From Pseudanabaena sp. M53BS1SP1A06MG (GTDB lineage Bacteria; Cyanobacteriota; Cyanobacteriia; Pseudanabaenales; Pseudanabaenaceae), in contig JADBWH010000079.1 of assembly GCA_020404105.1 (NCBI GenBank), positions 1-42,376 on the forward strand: a stretch of DNA of 42,376 nt, written 5' to 3'. The position numbers and the translations under genes were made by a program. The first letter of the stretch is position 1; each line of letters begins with the position of its first letter. Positions 9,387 to 17,410 of the stretch are shown in pieces. A model generated the notes under the pieces. The model saw only the letters and a program-made list of their open reading frames with translations, ran no database searches and had not been told where the DNA came from.

Positions 9387-9407
9387 ATATAGACAATTCA
9401 TGGTATT

Positions 9408-9435
9408 CTACGGTATATACTAGTAATTACCGTAT
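9408..9435. promoter_or_regulatory. Sulfur-regulon operator, site D (upstream of ssuA)
   Basis: CTACGGTA (9408-9415), 12 bases, TACCGTAT (9428-9435). It lies 101 bases before the ssuA start. A weak -10-like TAAATC is at 9454-9459, at the same distance from the operator centre as at the other activator-type sites. This suggests that ssuA has its own sulfur-controlled promoter apart from ssuDCB. Confidence 0.62.
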
Positions 9436-9536
9436 ATTTTTTTTGACTTGATGTAAATCATGGTAATTAATACTCGGATTCACTAGTTTTTCTTCGTTAA
9501 TTTTTTATTGTGTTCTTACTGTGAGGATTCGACTTA

Positions 9537-10625
9537 ATGGTCAAAACAATTCCCCTAAAACAATGTCAGAGTTCCCCAATTCAACCTCTTGCAAAGCTCT
9601 CAGCTTTTGCAATTAGTGCGAGTTTATTTACCTCTGGTTGTGCACCTCAAGTCAACAATAACAATGCAACTAACAATGCAAATACCACTACACCTACTAC
9701 AGCGGCAAGCCCAACCACAGCAATAAAAACTGATAGCCCAGCCCCAAGTGCAACAGGGGTAAAGCTAAGGATTGGTTTCCAAAAGTCTGCAACTATCCTT
9801 TTTTCCCTCAAAGGCAAGGGTACTTTGGAAACAGTTTTTCAAGGTAAAGGTGGATCAGTTACTTGGTCAGAGTTTCCAGCGGGCTTACCGATGGTAGAAG
9901 CGCTTAATGCTGGAGCGATCGATGTCGCTTATGTTGGTGAAGCACCACCTGTATTTGCTCAAGCCGCTAAAGGGTCCACTGTACGCTACATTGCCTACGA
10001 TCCCTATGGTGTAGAAGCAGAAGGGATTGTCGTGCATAAGGATTCACCAATTCAGACCCTTGCCGATCTCAAGGGAAAAAAGCTTGCGGTGCAGAAGGGA
10101 TCTAATGCTCACTATCTATCAGTAAAAGCGATCGAATCCGCAGGTTTACAAGTCAGTGATGTAGAAATTTCCTTTGTAAAACCCTCCGATGGTCGTGCGG
10201 CTTTCGAGAAGAAGAATATTGATGCTTGGGCTGTGTGGGATCCTTTTCTTGCAGCCGTAGAAGTAGATACAGGGGCAAGAGTTCTCACTAGTGCCAAGGG
10301 CTTAGCGCCCAATCGTGGTTATTATCTGGCTTCTAAGGAATTCATTGAGAAGAATCCTGAAATTATAAAAACCTTCTTGAATGAACTCAAGAAAGAGAGT
10401 GAATATGCTAAAGCAAACCCTGCTGAAATTGCAAAGTTTCTCTCACCATCTCTCGGGGTCGATGCTGCCATTCTGGAAAAAGCCGAAAAACGCCGTGACT
10501 ATGGCATCTTTCCTCTGACTGAAGAAGTAATTTCTAAGCAGCAGGATATCGCGGATACCTTTGCTAAACTTAAGCTCATTCCTCAGCCCATCGTAGTGAA
10601 AGAAGCAGTTTGGGATTGGAAGTAA
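9537..10625 (+). CDS. ssuA: Aliphatic sulfonate-binding lipoprotein of the ABC transporter
   Basis: A periplasmic substrate-binding protein of 362 residues. A signal peptide ends in the lipobox-like FTSGC (Cys35), followed by a low-complexity Asn/Thr/Ala/Pro linker (about 36-75) that tethers the domain to the membrane. The SsuA pattern is clear: LRIGFQKSATILFSLKGKG, WSEFPAGLPMVEALNAGAID, YVGEAPPVFAQAAKGS, LADLKGKKLAVQKGSNAHYL and the WAVWDPFLAAVE segment. It delivers sulfonates to SsuC/SsuB encoded upstream. It is closely similar to the orphan binding protein at 15037. Operator site D lies upstream. Confidence 0.92.
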   Translation: MVKTIPLKQCQSSPIQPLAKLSAFAISASLFTSGCAPQVNNNNATNNANTTTPTTAASPTTAIKTDSPAPSATGVKLRIGFQKSATILFSLKGKGTLETVFQGKGGSVTWSEFPAGLPMVEALNAGAIDVAYVGEAPPVFAQAAKGSTVRYIAYDPYGVEAEGIVVHKDSPIQTLADLKGKKLAVQKGSNAHYLSVKAIESAGLQVSDVEISFVKPSDGRAAFEKKNIDAWAVWDPFLAAVEVDTGARVLTSAKGLAPNRGYYLASKEFIEKNPEIIKTFLNELKKESEYAKANPAEIAKFLSPSLGVDAAILEKAEKRRDYGIFPLTEEVISKQQDIADTFAKLKLIPQPIVVKEAVWDWK

Positions 10626-10677
10626 CGTTAAGTAAAGTCGAGATTGCCCTTTTTTAATCGTATCGTGAGGTCAAAAT

Positions 10678-10861
10678 ATGTCCAAATTAATCAACCCCAT
10701 CCAAACTTTGCCTTTTCCAAAAGATTCGTTGGGCGCTTGATCCTATCGGTTATATGGAAAAGGCAGGGCAGCAATATCCAGATGTCTTTACAGCTAATGT
10801 TTTTAGTAGAAATTCTATATTTGTAGTTGATCCGATTGGCATTCAGCAAGTACTGACTTAG
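10678..10861 (+). pseudogene. Cytochrome P450 N-terminal remnant
   Basis: From ATG 10678 (behind GAGG) the frame reads MSKLINPIQTLPFPKDSLGA and stops. One frame over, from 10721, it continues KIRWALDPIGYMEKAGQQY, then PDVFTANVFSRNSIFVVDP and IGIQQVLT, before TAG 10859-10861. Together these look like the first 60 or so residues of a CYP110-like P450 (Pro-rich start, YMEKAGQQYPDVFT, then the first beta strands), interrupted by a frameshift or small deletion and lacking the haem domain. It is non-functional. Assignment is by pattern only. Confidence 0.5.
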
Positions 10862-11019
10862 GACAAATTCCGATTCATGCCCATATTTGTGAAGGTGACG
10901 ATCGCGGATTAACCGTGACTTTAAACGATCAGGATTTCTTATCTAGTCAAGTTTCTATCGAAATCGTCAAAGCTTTGATCACAACATTCACAGCATCCTC
11001 AGTGTTAAACAGTAGCTAA
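10861..11019 (+). pseudogene. Unidentified gene fragment next to the P450 remnant
   Basis: An open frame with no start (GQIPIHAHICEGDDRGLTVTL ... SVLNSS, stop TAA 11017-11019) joins directly onto the P450 remnant in another frame. The composition looks coding, but I do not recognise the family. It is probably the tail of another lost gene fused by a deletion. Confidence 0.3.
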
Positions 11020-11029
11020 CTTAGATTAT

Positions 11030-11108
11030 ATGTAGGATGCGTTAGTGCAGCATAACGCATCAACTAGTTAAAGTCGATGCGTTACGCTCTCGCTAGCCCA
11101 TCCTACAT
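11030..11108. repeat. Hairpin repeat element (about 79 bp)
   Basis: Ends ATGTAGGATG (11030-11039) and CATCCTACAT (11099-11108) are complementary. Inside are GCGTTAGTGCAGCATAACGC and a second GATGCGTTACGC. The whole can fold into a long imperfect cruciform. It is MITE-like, with one copy in this window. Confidence 0.55.
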
Positions 11109-11166
11109 TTATTTACTTAGCAACAAGGTTTAACACATTGCTGAACTAAATTGAGAAGTATAAATA

Positions 11167-12252
11167 ATGTCAAATAGAAGAAATCTAAATCGCAGAAAGA
11201 AATCGGGATTGCTTAGCCGTAAGCGTTTCACAGGTTGGTTGTTATCGTTTATGGCGGTTTTTGCGGTGTTCGCGCTCAATAGTTGCAGCAATAGCCAACA
11301 GACTGCCACACCTAGCGCCCAACCTAACGCTGCCAATCCCCCTGCACAGGTTAGCAAACCTGCGGTAATCAAGCTGGACTATGCCTATTACAATCCTGTT
11401 AGTTTGGTAATTAAGGAAAAAGGTTGGTTGGAAGAAGACCTCAGCAAAGATAATGTCAAAGTGGAATGGGTCTTGAGCCAAGGTAGTAACAAAGCTTTGG
11501 AATTCCTTAACGGCAGCAGTATTGACTTTGGCTCTACGGCTGGTGCGGCGGCTTTGATTGGCAAAGCAAATGGCAACCCGATCAAGTCCATTTATGTCTA
11601 TTCCAAACCTGAATGGGCTACCCTCGTAGTTGGGGCAAATTCGCCGATTAAGACTGTCCCTGAACTCAAGGGTAAGAAAATTGCCGCAACTCGTGGAACT
11701 GATCCATTTATCTTTTTGCTGAGAACTTTGGACAAATTCGGTTTAAGTGATAAGGATGTGGAGATTGTACCATTGCAACATGCTGATGGTCGCGCTGCCC
11801 TTGAGAAAGGTGATGTTGATGCTTGGGCAGGGCTTGATCCGATCACAGCAAGATCTGAAATTGAGCAAGGTTCTAAACTACTTTATCGTGACACATCCTT
11901 TAATAGCTATGGTGTATTGAATGTCCGTGAAGCTTTTGCTAAGGATTATCCTGATTACATTCTGCGAGTTTTGAAGGTGTACGAAAAAGGAAGAGAATGG
12001 GCGATTAAGAATCCTGTGGAACTTAGGGAGATTTTGATTAAGGCTTCTAAGTTGACTGATGCTATAGCGGCAAGGCAGTTAGAGCGTACTGATCTCTCTA
12101 ATTCTAAGATTGGTGACGAACAGAAGGCTGTCATTTTGGCGGCTGGTGATGTTCTGAAAAAGAGCGGTGTGATTAAGCCTGATACTGATGTGAAGAAGGT
12201 TGTGGATGATTTGATTGATCCTCAATATTCAGCAAAATTGGCGGCGAAGTAA
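11167..12252 (+). CDS. Sulfonate/taurine-type ABC transporter substrate-binding lipoprotein (second system)
   Basis: 361 residues. A twin-Arg-rich, positively charged N-terminus is followed by a hydrophobic helix and the lipobox ALNSC (Cys40), then an Ala/Pro/Gln linker. The binding domain shows the SsuA/TauA pattern: YAYYNPVSLVIKEKGWLEED, VEWVLSQGSNKALEFLNGSSIDFGST, VPELKGKKIAATRGTDPFIF, DGRAALEKGDVDAWAGLDP. It is clearly more diverged from the other two binding proteins here, so it probably prefers a different sulfonate or sulfate ester. It is followed by its own permease and ATPase genes. No sulfur operator was found directly upstream. Confidence 0.85.
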   Translation: MSNRRNLNRRKKSGLLSRKRFTGWLLSFMAVFAVFALNSCSNSQQTATPSAQPNAANPPAQVSKPAVIKLDYAYYNPVSLVIKEKGWLEEDLSKDNVKVEWVLSQGSNKALEFLNGSSIDFGSTAGAAALIGKANGNPIKSIYVYSKPEWATLVVGANSPIKTVPELKGKKIAATRGTDPFIFLLRTLDKFGLSDKDVEIVPLQHADGRAALEKGDVDAWAGLDPITARSEIEQGSKLLYRDTSFNSYGVLNVREAFAKDYPDYILRVLKVYEKGREWAIKNPVELREILIKASKLTDAIAARQLERTDLSNSKIGDEQKAVILAAGDVLKKSGVIKPDTDVKKVVDDLIDPQYSAKLAAK

Positions 12253-12253
12253 G

Positions 12254-12360
12254 ACCCTCACTCCCCAGCATCCTCTCCCATTAAGGAAGAGGAGTAAGAG
12301 AAGACATTTGCAGTTTCTTGTTCCCCTCTCCCAGAAAGGGAGAGGGGCTAGAGGTGAGGG
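12254..12360. repeat. Nested hairpin repeat between binding protein and permease
   Basis: Outer ends CCCTCAC and GTGAGGG frame an inner perfect hairpin, CCCCTCTCCC (12323-12332), AGAAA, GGGAGAGGGG (12338-12347). A related motif (CCCTCTCTC/GAGAGAGGG) lies at 16105. It starts immediately after the CDS stop and may attenuate or stabilise the transcript. Confidence 0.6.
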
Positions 12361-12386
12361 CAATCAATTAATAAGGTGCAAACATT

Positions 12387-13238
12387 ATGAGTAGTTCTCT
12401 ATCACCTAATCAAATAAATGAAGAATTTAGAGATAGCCGATCGCCTAATTTATCAGAAATCATTGAGCGATCGCTAAATAAATTAGGTTTTTTCAAAGGA
12501 GTGATCGTGCCAGTAATTTTGCTAATTGTTTGGGAAATTGCTTCTAAATCAAGATGGGTTGCGCCCAATCTATTGCCAGCACCATCAACAGTATTAGCAA
12601 CAATTAATGACTTAGCGAAATCTGGCGATCTTTGGAAACATATTGGGATTACTGCCTATCGCGTGGCAATTGGCTTTGTGATTGGTGTGGCAATCGCCAC
12701 AGTGTTAGGAGCGATTACGGGCTATTCCAAAATTCTCCATGATTTGGTCGATCCCTTGCTGCAATCCCTACGCAGCATACCCTCTCTTGCTTGGGTTCCC
12801 TTGTTTCTATTATGGATGGGTATTCAAGAAACACCGCGCATCGCTTTGATTGCAGTAGGTGTATTTTTCCCTGTTTATCTAAGCCTGATGAGTGGCATTC
12901 GTTCCGTCGATCGCAAATTAGTAGAAGTTGGCAAAATCTATCGCCTCTCAGCATTTCAGCTAATTAAGCGCGTATTTCTACCTGCCACAATTCCCGATTA
13001 TATAGTGGGATTGCGAAGTGGTTTAGGATTAGGATGGATGTTTGTTGTCGCTGCGGAACTCACAGGAGCGAGTCAGGGCTTAGGCTATCTCCTCGTTGAT
13101 GGGCAAACTACGGGTCGTCCAGAGCTAACCATTGCTAGTATTTTGCTATTTGCCATACTAGGAAAACTCACCGATGGTGCGATCGCGTTGTCATCGAAAA
13201 AACTTCTACATTGGCGCGATGCCTATGGACAGCATTAA
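12387..13238 (+). CDS. ABC transporter permease (second sulfonate-type system)
   Basis: 283 residues with about six membrane helices. A cytoplasmic N-terminal extension of about 30 residues precedes the first helix (VIVPVILLIVWEIAS). The LLPAPSTVLATINDLAKSG segment and the EAA-type loop (EVGKIYRLSAFQLIKRVFLP) are typical of the SsuC/TauC family. It is 12 bases upstream of its ATPase partner (13251) and downstream of binding protein 11167, giving a complete importer. Confidence 0.88.
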   Translation: MSSSLSPNQINEEFRDSRSPNLSEIIERSLNKLGFFKGVIVPVILLIVWEIASKSRWVAPNLLPAPSTVLATINDLAKSGDLWKHIGITAYRVAIGFVIGVAIATVLGAITGYSKILHDLVDPLLQSLRSIPSLAWVPLFLLWMGIQETPRIALIAVGVFFPVYLSLMSGIRSVDRKLVEVGKIYRLSAFQLIKRVFLPATIPDYIVGLRSGLGLGWMFVVAAELTGASQGLGYLLVDGQTTGRPELTIASILLFAILGKLTDGAIALSSKKLLHWRDAYGQH

Positions 13239-13250
13239 AGAGGAAACGCA

Positions 13251-14003
13251 ATGCTCTTAATTGAAGGATTACATAAGCGATTTAGTAATGGATTTGTAGG
13301 CTTAGAGTCAGTCGATCTTTCGGTCAATAAGACAGAAATCGTCAGCCTCATTGGAACTAGTGGTTGTGGCAAGAGTACACTTTTACGCATCATAGCAGGG
13401 CTAGACTTTCCCACTCGCGGTACAGTTCGCATTGATGAGCAAATTATCACTAAGCCCCATGCTGATATTAGTATTATTTTTCAAGAGGCGCGAATGATGC
13501 CTTGGTTGACTGTTTGGGAAAATATTCAATTTGGATTGCAGCATTTGCCGAAAACCCAACGTAATCTCTTAACTGGTGAAATTATTGCCAAAGTGGGGTT
13601 AACGGAATTTGCAAAGGCTTTGCCAAGACAGCTATCAGGAGGGATGGCACAGAGAGTGGCGATCGCCCGTGCCCTTGTGACCAATCCTTCGATTCTGCTC
13701 TTAGATGAACCATTTAGCGCCCTTGATGCTTTTACTCGCTTGAATTTACAGGATCATCTCTTGGAAATTTGGAGCTATGCTCAACCGACGATGATTCTGG
13801 TTACTCACGATGTCGAGGAAGCCTTGATGCTAAGCGATCGCGTGATTGTGATGCGTGGCAATCCTGGACGCATTCATCAAGAATTTTTGATTGACCTACC
13901 GCGTCCCCGCAAGCGTACCGATCAACAGATTCAATATTGGAAGGAGCGACTTTTGGATACTCTAGATTTATCCATAGGCGATCGCTTGGCTGTTGAAGCA
14001 TAA
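13251..14003 (+). CDS. ABC transporter ATP-binding protein (second sulfonate-type system)
   Basis: 250 residues. Walker A GTSGCGKST (about 35-43), a Q-loop in IIFQEARMMPWLTV, signature LSGGMAQR, Walker B ILLLDEPFSALD and H-loop VTHDVEEALM. The EARMMPW segment is the subfamily mark also seen in SsuB. It has a good GAGGAAA ribosome site. It energises the permease encoded just upstream. The methyltransferase gene begins 18 bases after the stop and is probably co-transcribed. Confidence 0.9.
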   Translation: MLLIEGLHKRFSNGFVGLESVDLSVNKTEIVSLIGTSGCGKSTLLRIIAGLDFPTRGTVRIDEQIITKPHADISIIFQEARMMPWLTVWENIQFGLQHLPKTQRNLLTGEIIAKVGLTEFAKALPRQLSGGMAQRVAIARALVTNPSILLLDEPFSALDAFTRLNLQDHLLEIWSYAQPTMILVTHDVEEALMLSDRVIVMRGNPGRIHQEFLIDLPRPRKRTDQQIQYWKERLLDTLDLSIGDRLAVEA

Positions 14004-14021
14004 ACTAAAGACACTAAAACT

Positions 14022-14843
14022 ATGACCTTTACTGCCACTCACTCAACCTATGATCCCACCCTCTTTGCAGGTGTGGCACATTACTATAGCAAATATCGTC
14101 CGCGCTATAACGATGAACTCTATCAATTACTCATCAACGAGTTTCAATTAGATGGAACTGGGCACTTACTCGATCTGGGTACTGGTACGGGACTCATTGC
14201 GATCGCCCTCAGCCCTTATTTTCAGGAAGTAATCGGACTCGATCCCGATCCTGAAATGCTAAAAGAAGCCAAACAAGAAGCCGAACTGGATAACATTCAC
14301 AATATCCAATGGATTAATACCCAAGCCGAAAGTATATCAGCGCAATTGGGAGAATTTCGCCTTGTTACAATTGGTCGCGCCTATCACTGGTTTGATAAGC
14401 CCAAGGTACTGAAACTCGCAAGCGATCGCCTTGTCCAAGGTGGTGGTATTGCCATAACCTATACCCATCAAGATGTTTGGCATAGTCCAGAACACTGGAA
14501 GATCAAGGTTTTGAATGTCGTCAAAAAATATTTGGGTGAAAAGCGGCGCGTTGGCAATGGGACAATTGATGACCTCGATGCCACCTATACTGAACTACCG
14601 CGATTGCTGCAACAGTCGGGCTTTAGCGCTCCCAAGATTGAAACGATCGCCATTGACAAGACTTGGACAAGTGATAGCTGGATTGGCTATCTCTATTCCA
14701 CCGCATTCTGCCGTCCCGCCTATTTTGGAGATCGGCTGGCGGAATTTGAGCAGGAGATGCGGAAGACCTTATTATCCCTATTCCCCTCCGATAAATTCAT
14801 CGAACAAATTCCCGTTGACGTTTACCTTGCTCATAAAAATTAA
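14022..14843 (+). CDS. Class I SAM-dependent methyltransferase
   Basis: 273 residues. Motif I is LLDLGTGTGLIAIAL (SAM-binding glycine loop), followed by the acidic residue at the end of strand 2 in VIGLDPDPEMLKEA, and RLVTIGRAYHWFD as motif III/IV of the methyltransferase-11 type. The N-terminal YYSKYRPRYNDELYQLL resembles the small-molecule methyltransferase group in which YHWFD is common. The substrate is unknown. It lies at the 3' end of the second sulfonate transporter operon, so it may act on an imported or released organosulfur product. That is inference from position only. Confidence 0.8.
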   Translation: MTFTATHSTYDPTLFAGVAHYYSKYRPRYNDELYQLLINEFQLDGTGHLLDLGTGTGLIAIALSPYFQEVIGLDPDPEMLKEAKQEAELDNIHNIQWINTQAESISAQLGEFRLVTIGRAYHWFDKPKVLKLASDRLVQGGGIAITYTHQDVWHSPEHWKIKVLNVVKKYLGEKRRVGNGTIDDLDATYTELPRLLQQSGFSAPKIETIAIDKTWTSDSWIGYLYSTAFCRPAYFGDRLAEFEQEMRKTLLSLFPSDKFIEQIPVDVYLAHKN

Positions 14844-14911
14844 AAATCTGACCTTTAGCCCATTTGTCATTGAGAGAAGGGCTAGAGAGCAGGGGGCTTA
14901 ATAACTCCTAT

Positions 14912-15002
14912 ATGACTTACGCATTGCGTAGATGTGGTGCGGGCTTCGCCCGCACCACATCTACCTCAAGCCTAATAAATTCGTTCGGTTTGCGTAAGTC
15001 CT
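14912..15002 (+). repeat. 91-bp dispersed element, family A, copy 3
   Basis: Same length and arrangement as copies 1 and 2; the left end reads ATGACTTACGCA (one change) and the right end TGCGTAAGTCCT. The interior hairpin GTAGATGTGGTGCGGGC / GCCCGCACCACATCTAC is perfect. It fills most of the gap between the methyltransferase and the third binding protein. Confidence 0.82.
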
Positions 15003-15036
15003 ATCCTACTTAAACAATTTCTCAAGCAAAATTAAT

Positions 15037-16089
15037 ATGTTGAAATCATTTACTTGTGCTTTACCGAAACTACTCCAAAGTTCCACAATCCGCTTTACTA
15101 GTGGCTTAACCCTAAGCCTTGCTGTTGTATCCTGTGCTCCAACATCAACTCCCACCGTTACTTCTCCTAGCCCTAACGCAAGTACCCCAACTGCGACAAC
15201 AGTCCCAACACCCACACAAACTATCATTTTAAGAATTGGACATCAGAAGTTCGATCCTTTAACTTTGGTTAAAAATAAGGGTGGACTAGAGAAACGTCTC
15301 AAGCCTCTAGGCGTAACTGAAATAAAATGGACAGAATTCCCCTCTGGTCCTCCAATGTTAGAAGCTTTGAGTGTCAACAGCATTGACATTGCTAGAACAG
15401 GTGATGCTCCGCCTGTGATTTCTCAAGCCGCAGGCTCTTCACTTGTCTATGTCGGTGGTAGCGCTCCGAAAGATAGTAGTTCCGCACTATTAGTCAAAGA
15501 AGATTCTCCCATTCAAACGATCGCTGATCTCAAAGGCAAAAAAGTCGCCTTCGCCAAGGGTTCCAGTGCTAATTATCTGATTGTAAAAATCTTAGAATCA
15601 GGTGGTGTGAATTGGGAAGATATCACACCCGTCTATCTTGCTCCCGCCGATGCTAGAGCCGCCTTTGAGCAAGGCAATGTCGATGCTTGGGTAATTTGGG
15701 ATCCATTCTATGCTTTGGTACAAGATAAAAGCAAAGTCCGCGTAATTCGCGATAGTAAGGGCTTAGTTTCTAACCGTGACTTCTATCTTGCTTCAAAAAA
15801 CTTTGCTGATAAGAATCCCAAAATCATTGAAGCAATTCGCCAAGAAACTCAAGAGGTAGCTGCTTGGGCAAAGAAAAATCCCGAAGATGTTGCCGAATTC
15901 TTAGCTCCATTACTAAAGATTGATAAATCAGTCCTAGTTACTGTCAGCAAGCGACGCGATTATGGTTTTGAGACGATTACTCCTGAGATGATTGCCGAGC
16001 AACAGGCGATCGCTGATTCATTCTTCAAGCTAAAATTGATTCCCAAAGAAATCAAAGTTTCTGAAGTAATTTGGCAAGCACCTAAATAA
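15037..16089 (+). CDS. Orphan aliphatic sulfonate-binding lipoprotein
   Basis: 350 residues, a paralogue of the SsuA at 9537. Shared segments include LRIGHQKFDPLTLVKNKGGLE, WTEFPSGPPMLEAL, TGDAPPVISQAAG, IADLKGKKVAFAKGSSANYL, WVIWDPFYALV and RRDYGFETITPEMIAEQQAIAD. The lipobox is AVVSC (Cys33), followed by a Thr/Pro/Ser linker. No permease or ATPase follows, so it probably feeds one of the two transporters upstream and widens their substrate range. The downstream neighbour is a DszC/SfnB-like oxidoreductase, suggesting a shared substrate. No own operator was found. Confidence 0.88.
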   Translation: MLKSFTCALPKLLQSSTIRFTSGLTLSLAVVSCAPTSTPTVTSPSPNASTPTATTVPTPTQTIILRIGHQKFDPLTLVKNKGGLEKRLKPLGVTEIKWTEFPSGPPMLEALSVNSIDIARTGDAPPVISQAAGSSLVYVGGSAPKDSSSALLVKEDSPIQTIADLKGKKVAFAKGSSANYLIVKILESGGVNWEDITPVYLAPADARAAFEQGNVDAWVIWDPFYALVQDKSKVRVIRDSKGLVSNRDFYLASKNFADKNPKIIEAIRQETQEVAAWAKKNPEDVAEFLAPLLKIDKSVLVTVSKRRDYGFETITPEMIAEQQAIADSFFKLKLIPKEIKVSEVIWQAPK

Positions 16090-16104
16090 CCTGCCTTTCG
16101 ATCC

Positions 16105-16125
16105 CCCTCTCTCATTGAGAGAGGG
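16105..16125. terminator. Hairpin between binding protein and flavin oxidoreductase
   Basis: CCCTCTCTC (16105-16113), ATT, GAGAGAGGG (16117-16125), followed by AT-rich ATAAATTTTATT. It could be a weak terminator after the binding-protein gene or an intra-operon processing hairpin. Confidence 0.45.
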
Positions 16126-16148
16126 ATAAATTTTATTGATGCAAAAAT

Positions 16149-17348
16149 ATGACTCAAGATTATTTAGAAGATTATTTAGAAGATTATTTAGAAATTGCCA
16201 CTGCATCCGTCAAGAAATTAGCAACTGAATTCACAACAACCGCCATTGAACGTGACAGGGTTGGAGGCACACCCAAATATGAACGCGATCGCCTTCGAGA
16301 CCTTGGTTTACTCAAAATCGCGATTCCTAAAGCTTATGGCGGTTGGGAATTACCTTGGCATGAAGTGCTGAGAATTAGTCGTGAATTTGCCAAAGTTGAT
16401 AGCGCGATCGCTCACGTCTATTCCTATCACCACCTCGGCGTAACCATCCCCCATATATTCGGTTCTAAGGAACAAAAAGAGAAATTCTATACAGAAACAG
16501 TTAACAATAATTGGTTTTGGTGCAATGCTCTCAATCCACTAGATCGGCGGGCAACTTTAACTAGAGATGGTGATATCTGGATCTTAAATGGCATTAAAAG
16601 CTTCTGTTCTGGTTCTAAGGATTCGGATATTCTGCCCATCACAGCAGTAAATCAGGAAACCTCAGAATTATTAGCACTAGCAATTCCCACTAATCGCGAA
16701 GGTGTAACGATCCATGATGATTGGGATAATATCGGACAGCGTCAAACTGATAGCGGTAGCATTAGCTTTGATCAAGTGGAAGTATTTCCCCATGAAATAT
16801 TTGGTAATCGCAGTCAAAGCGATCGCCCTTTTAAAACAATTCGAGCCTGTCTAACCCAATTAAACTTAGCAAATATTTATCTAGGGATTGCGATCGGCGC
16901 ATTTGAATCTGCAAGAAAGTATACCCAAACGGAAACTCGACCCTTCATTAATACAGGCATAGATAGCGCCATCCAAGATCCCTATATTCTCGAAAAGTAT
17001 GGTGATATGTGGATAAATCTCCAAGCAACAGAAGCCCTTGTTGATCGCGCAGGATTAGCCTTACAAGATGCATGGTCACAGGAATGGGATTTGACTGCTC
17101 AACAACGTGGCGAAACGGCGATCGCGATCGCTACAGCAAAAGTTTCGGCACACAAAGTTGGTTTAGAAGTGACCAATCGCATTTTTGAAGTGATGGGAGC
17201 AAGGTCAACCTCTGCTAAATATGGCTTTGACCGCTATTGGCGCAATTTACGTACTTTTACGCTGCATGATCCTGTGGAATACAAAATTAAAGCGATCGGT
17301 GATTGGGCACTAAATCACCAAATTCCCAAACCTGACTTCTATATTTAG
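16149..17348 (+). CDS. Acyl-CoA dehydrogenase-fold flavin oxidoreductase, SfnB/DszC-like
   Basis: 399 residues with the acyl-CoA dehydrogenase fold used by flavin monooxygenases such as DszC, and by SfnB-type sulfur acquisition proteins. Visible segments are LGLLKIAIPKAYGGWELPWHEVL (N-terminal domain), FWCNALNPLDRRATLTRDGDIW followed by LNGIKSFCSGSKDSDILPI (middle beta domain), DDWDNIGQRQTDSGSISFDQV and VMGARSTSAKYGFDRYWRNLRT with TLHDPVEYK (C-terminal helical domain). The RNLRTFTLHDPV ending is typical of this monooxygenase group rather than true fatty-acid dehydrogenases, which have a catalytic Glu. It probably oxidises an organosulfur compound for sulfur scavenging. The N-terminus carries three direct copies of a 12-base unit encoding DYLE (16158-16193). 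Confidence 0.78.
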   Translation: MTQDYLEDYLEDYLEIATASVKKLATEFTTTAIERDRVGGTPKYERDRLRDLGLLKIAIPKAYGGWELPWHEVLRISREFAKVDSAIAHVYSYHHLGVTIPHIFGSKEQKEKFYTETVNNNWFWCNALNPLDRRATLTRDGDIWILNGIKSFCSGSKDSDILPITAVNQETSELLALAIPTNREGVTIHDDWDNIGQRQTDSGSISFDQVEVFPHEIFGNRSQSDRPFKTIRACLTQLNLANIYLGIAIGAFESARKYTQTETRPFINTGIDSAIQDPYILEKYGDMWINLQATEALVDRAGLALQDAWSQEWDLTAQQRGETAIAIATAKVSAHKVGLEVTNRIFEVMGARSTSAKYGFDRYWRNLRTFTLHDPVEYKIKAIGDWALNHQIPKPDFYI

Positions 17349-17360
17349 CAGAACTAAAAC

Positions 17361-17400
17361 TTAAAAAAGGAGGGTGGCTACAGCCACCCTCCTTTTTTAA
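17361..17400. terminator. Bidirectional rho-independent terminator
   Basis: A 40-base near-perfect palindrome. The GC-rich stem GGAGGGTGGC / GCCACCCTCC is flanked by A6 on one side and T6 on the other. It lies between the convergent oxidoreductase (stop 17348) and porin (stop 17411) genes, serving both strands. Confidence 0.9.
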
Positions 17401-17410
17401 GTAAATTTGA

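Noticed and set aside
10644-10826. A 60-codon open frame overlapping the P450 remnant
   Set aside because: It is in a different frame from the recognisable P450 sequence and has no family resemblance.
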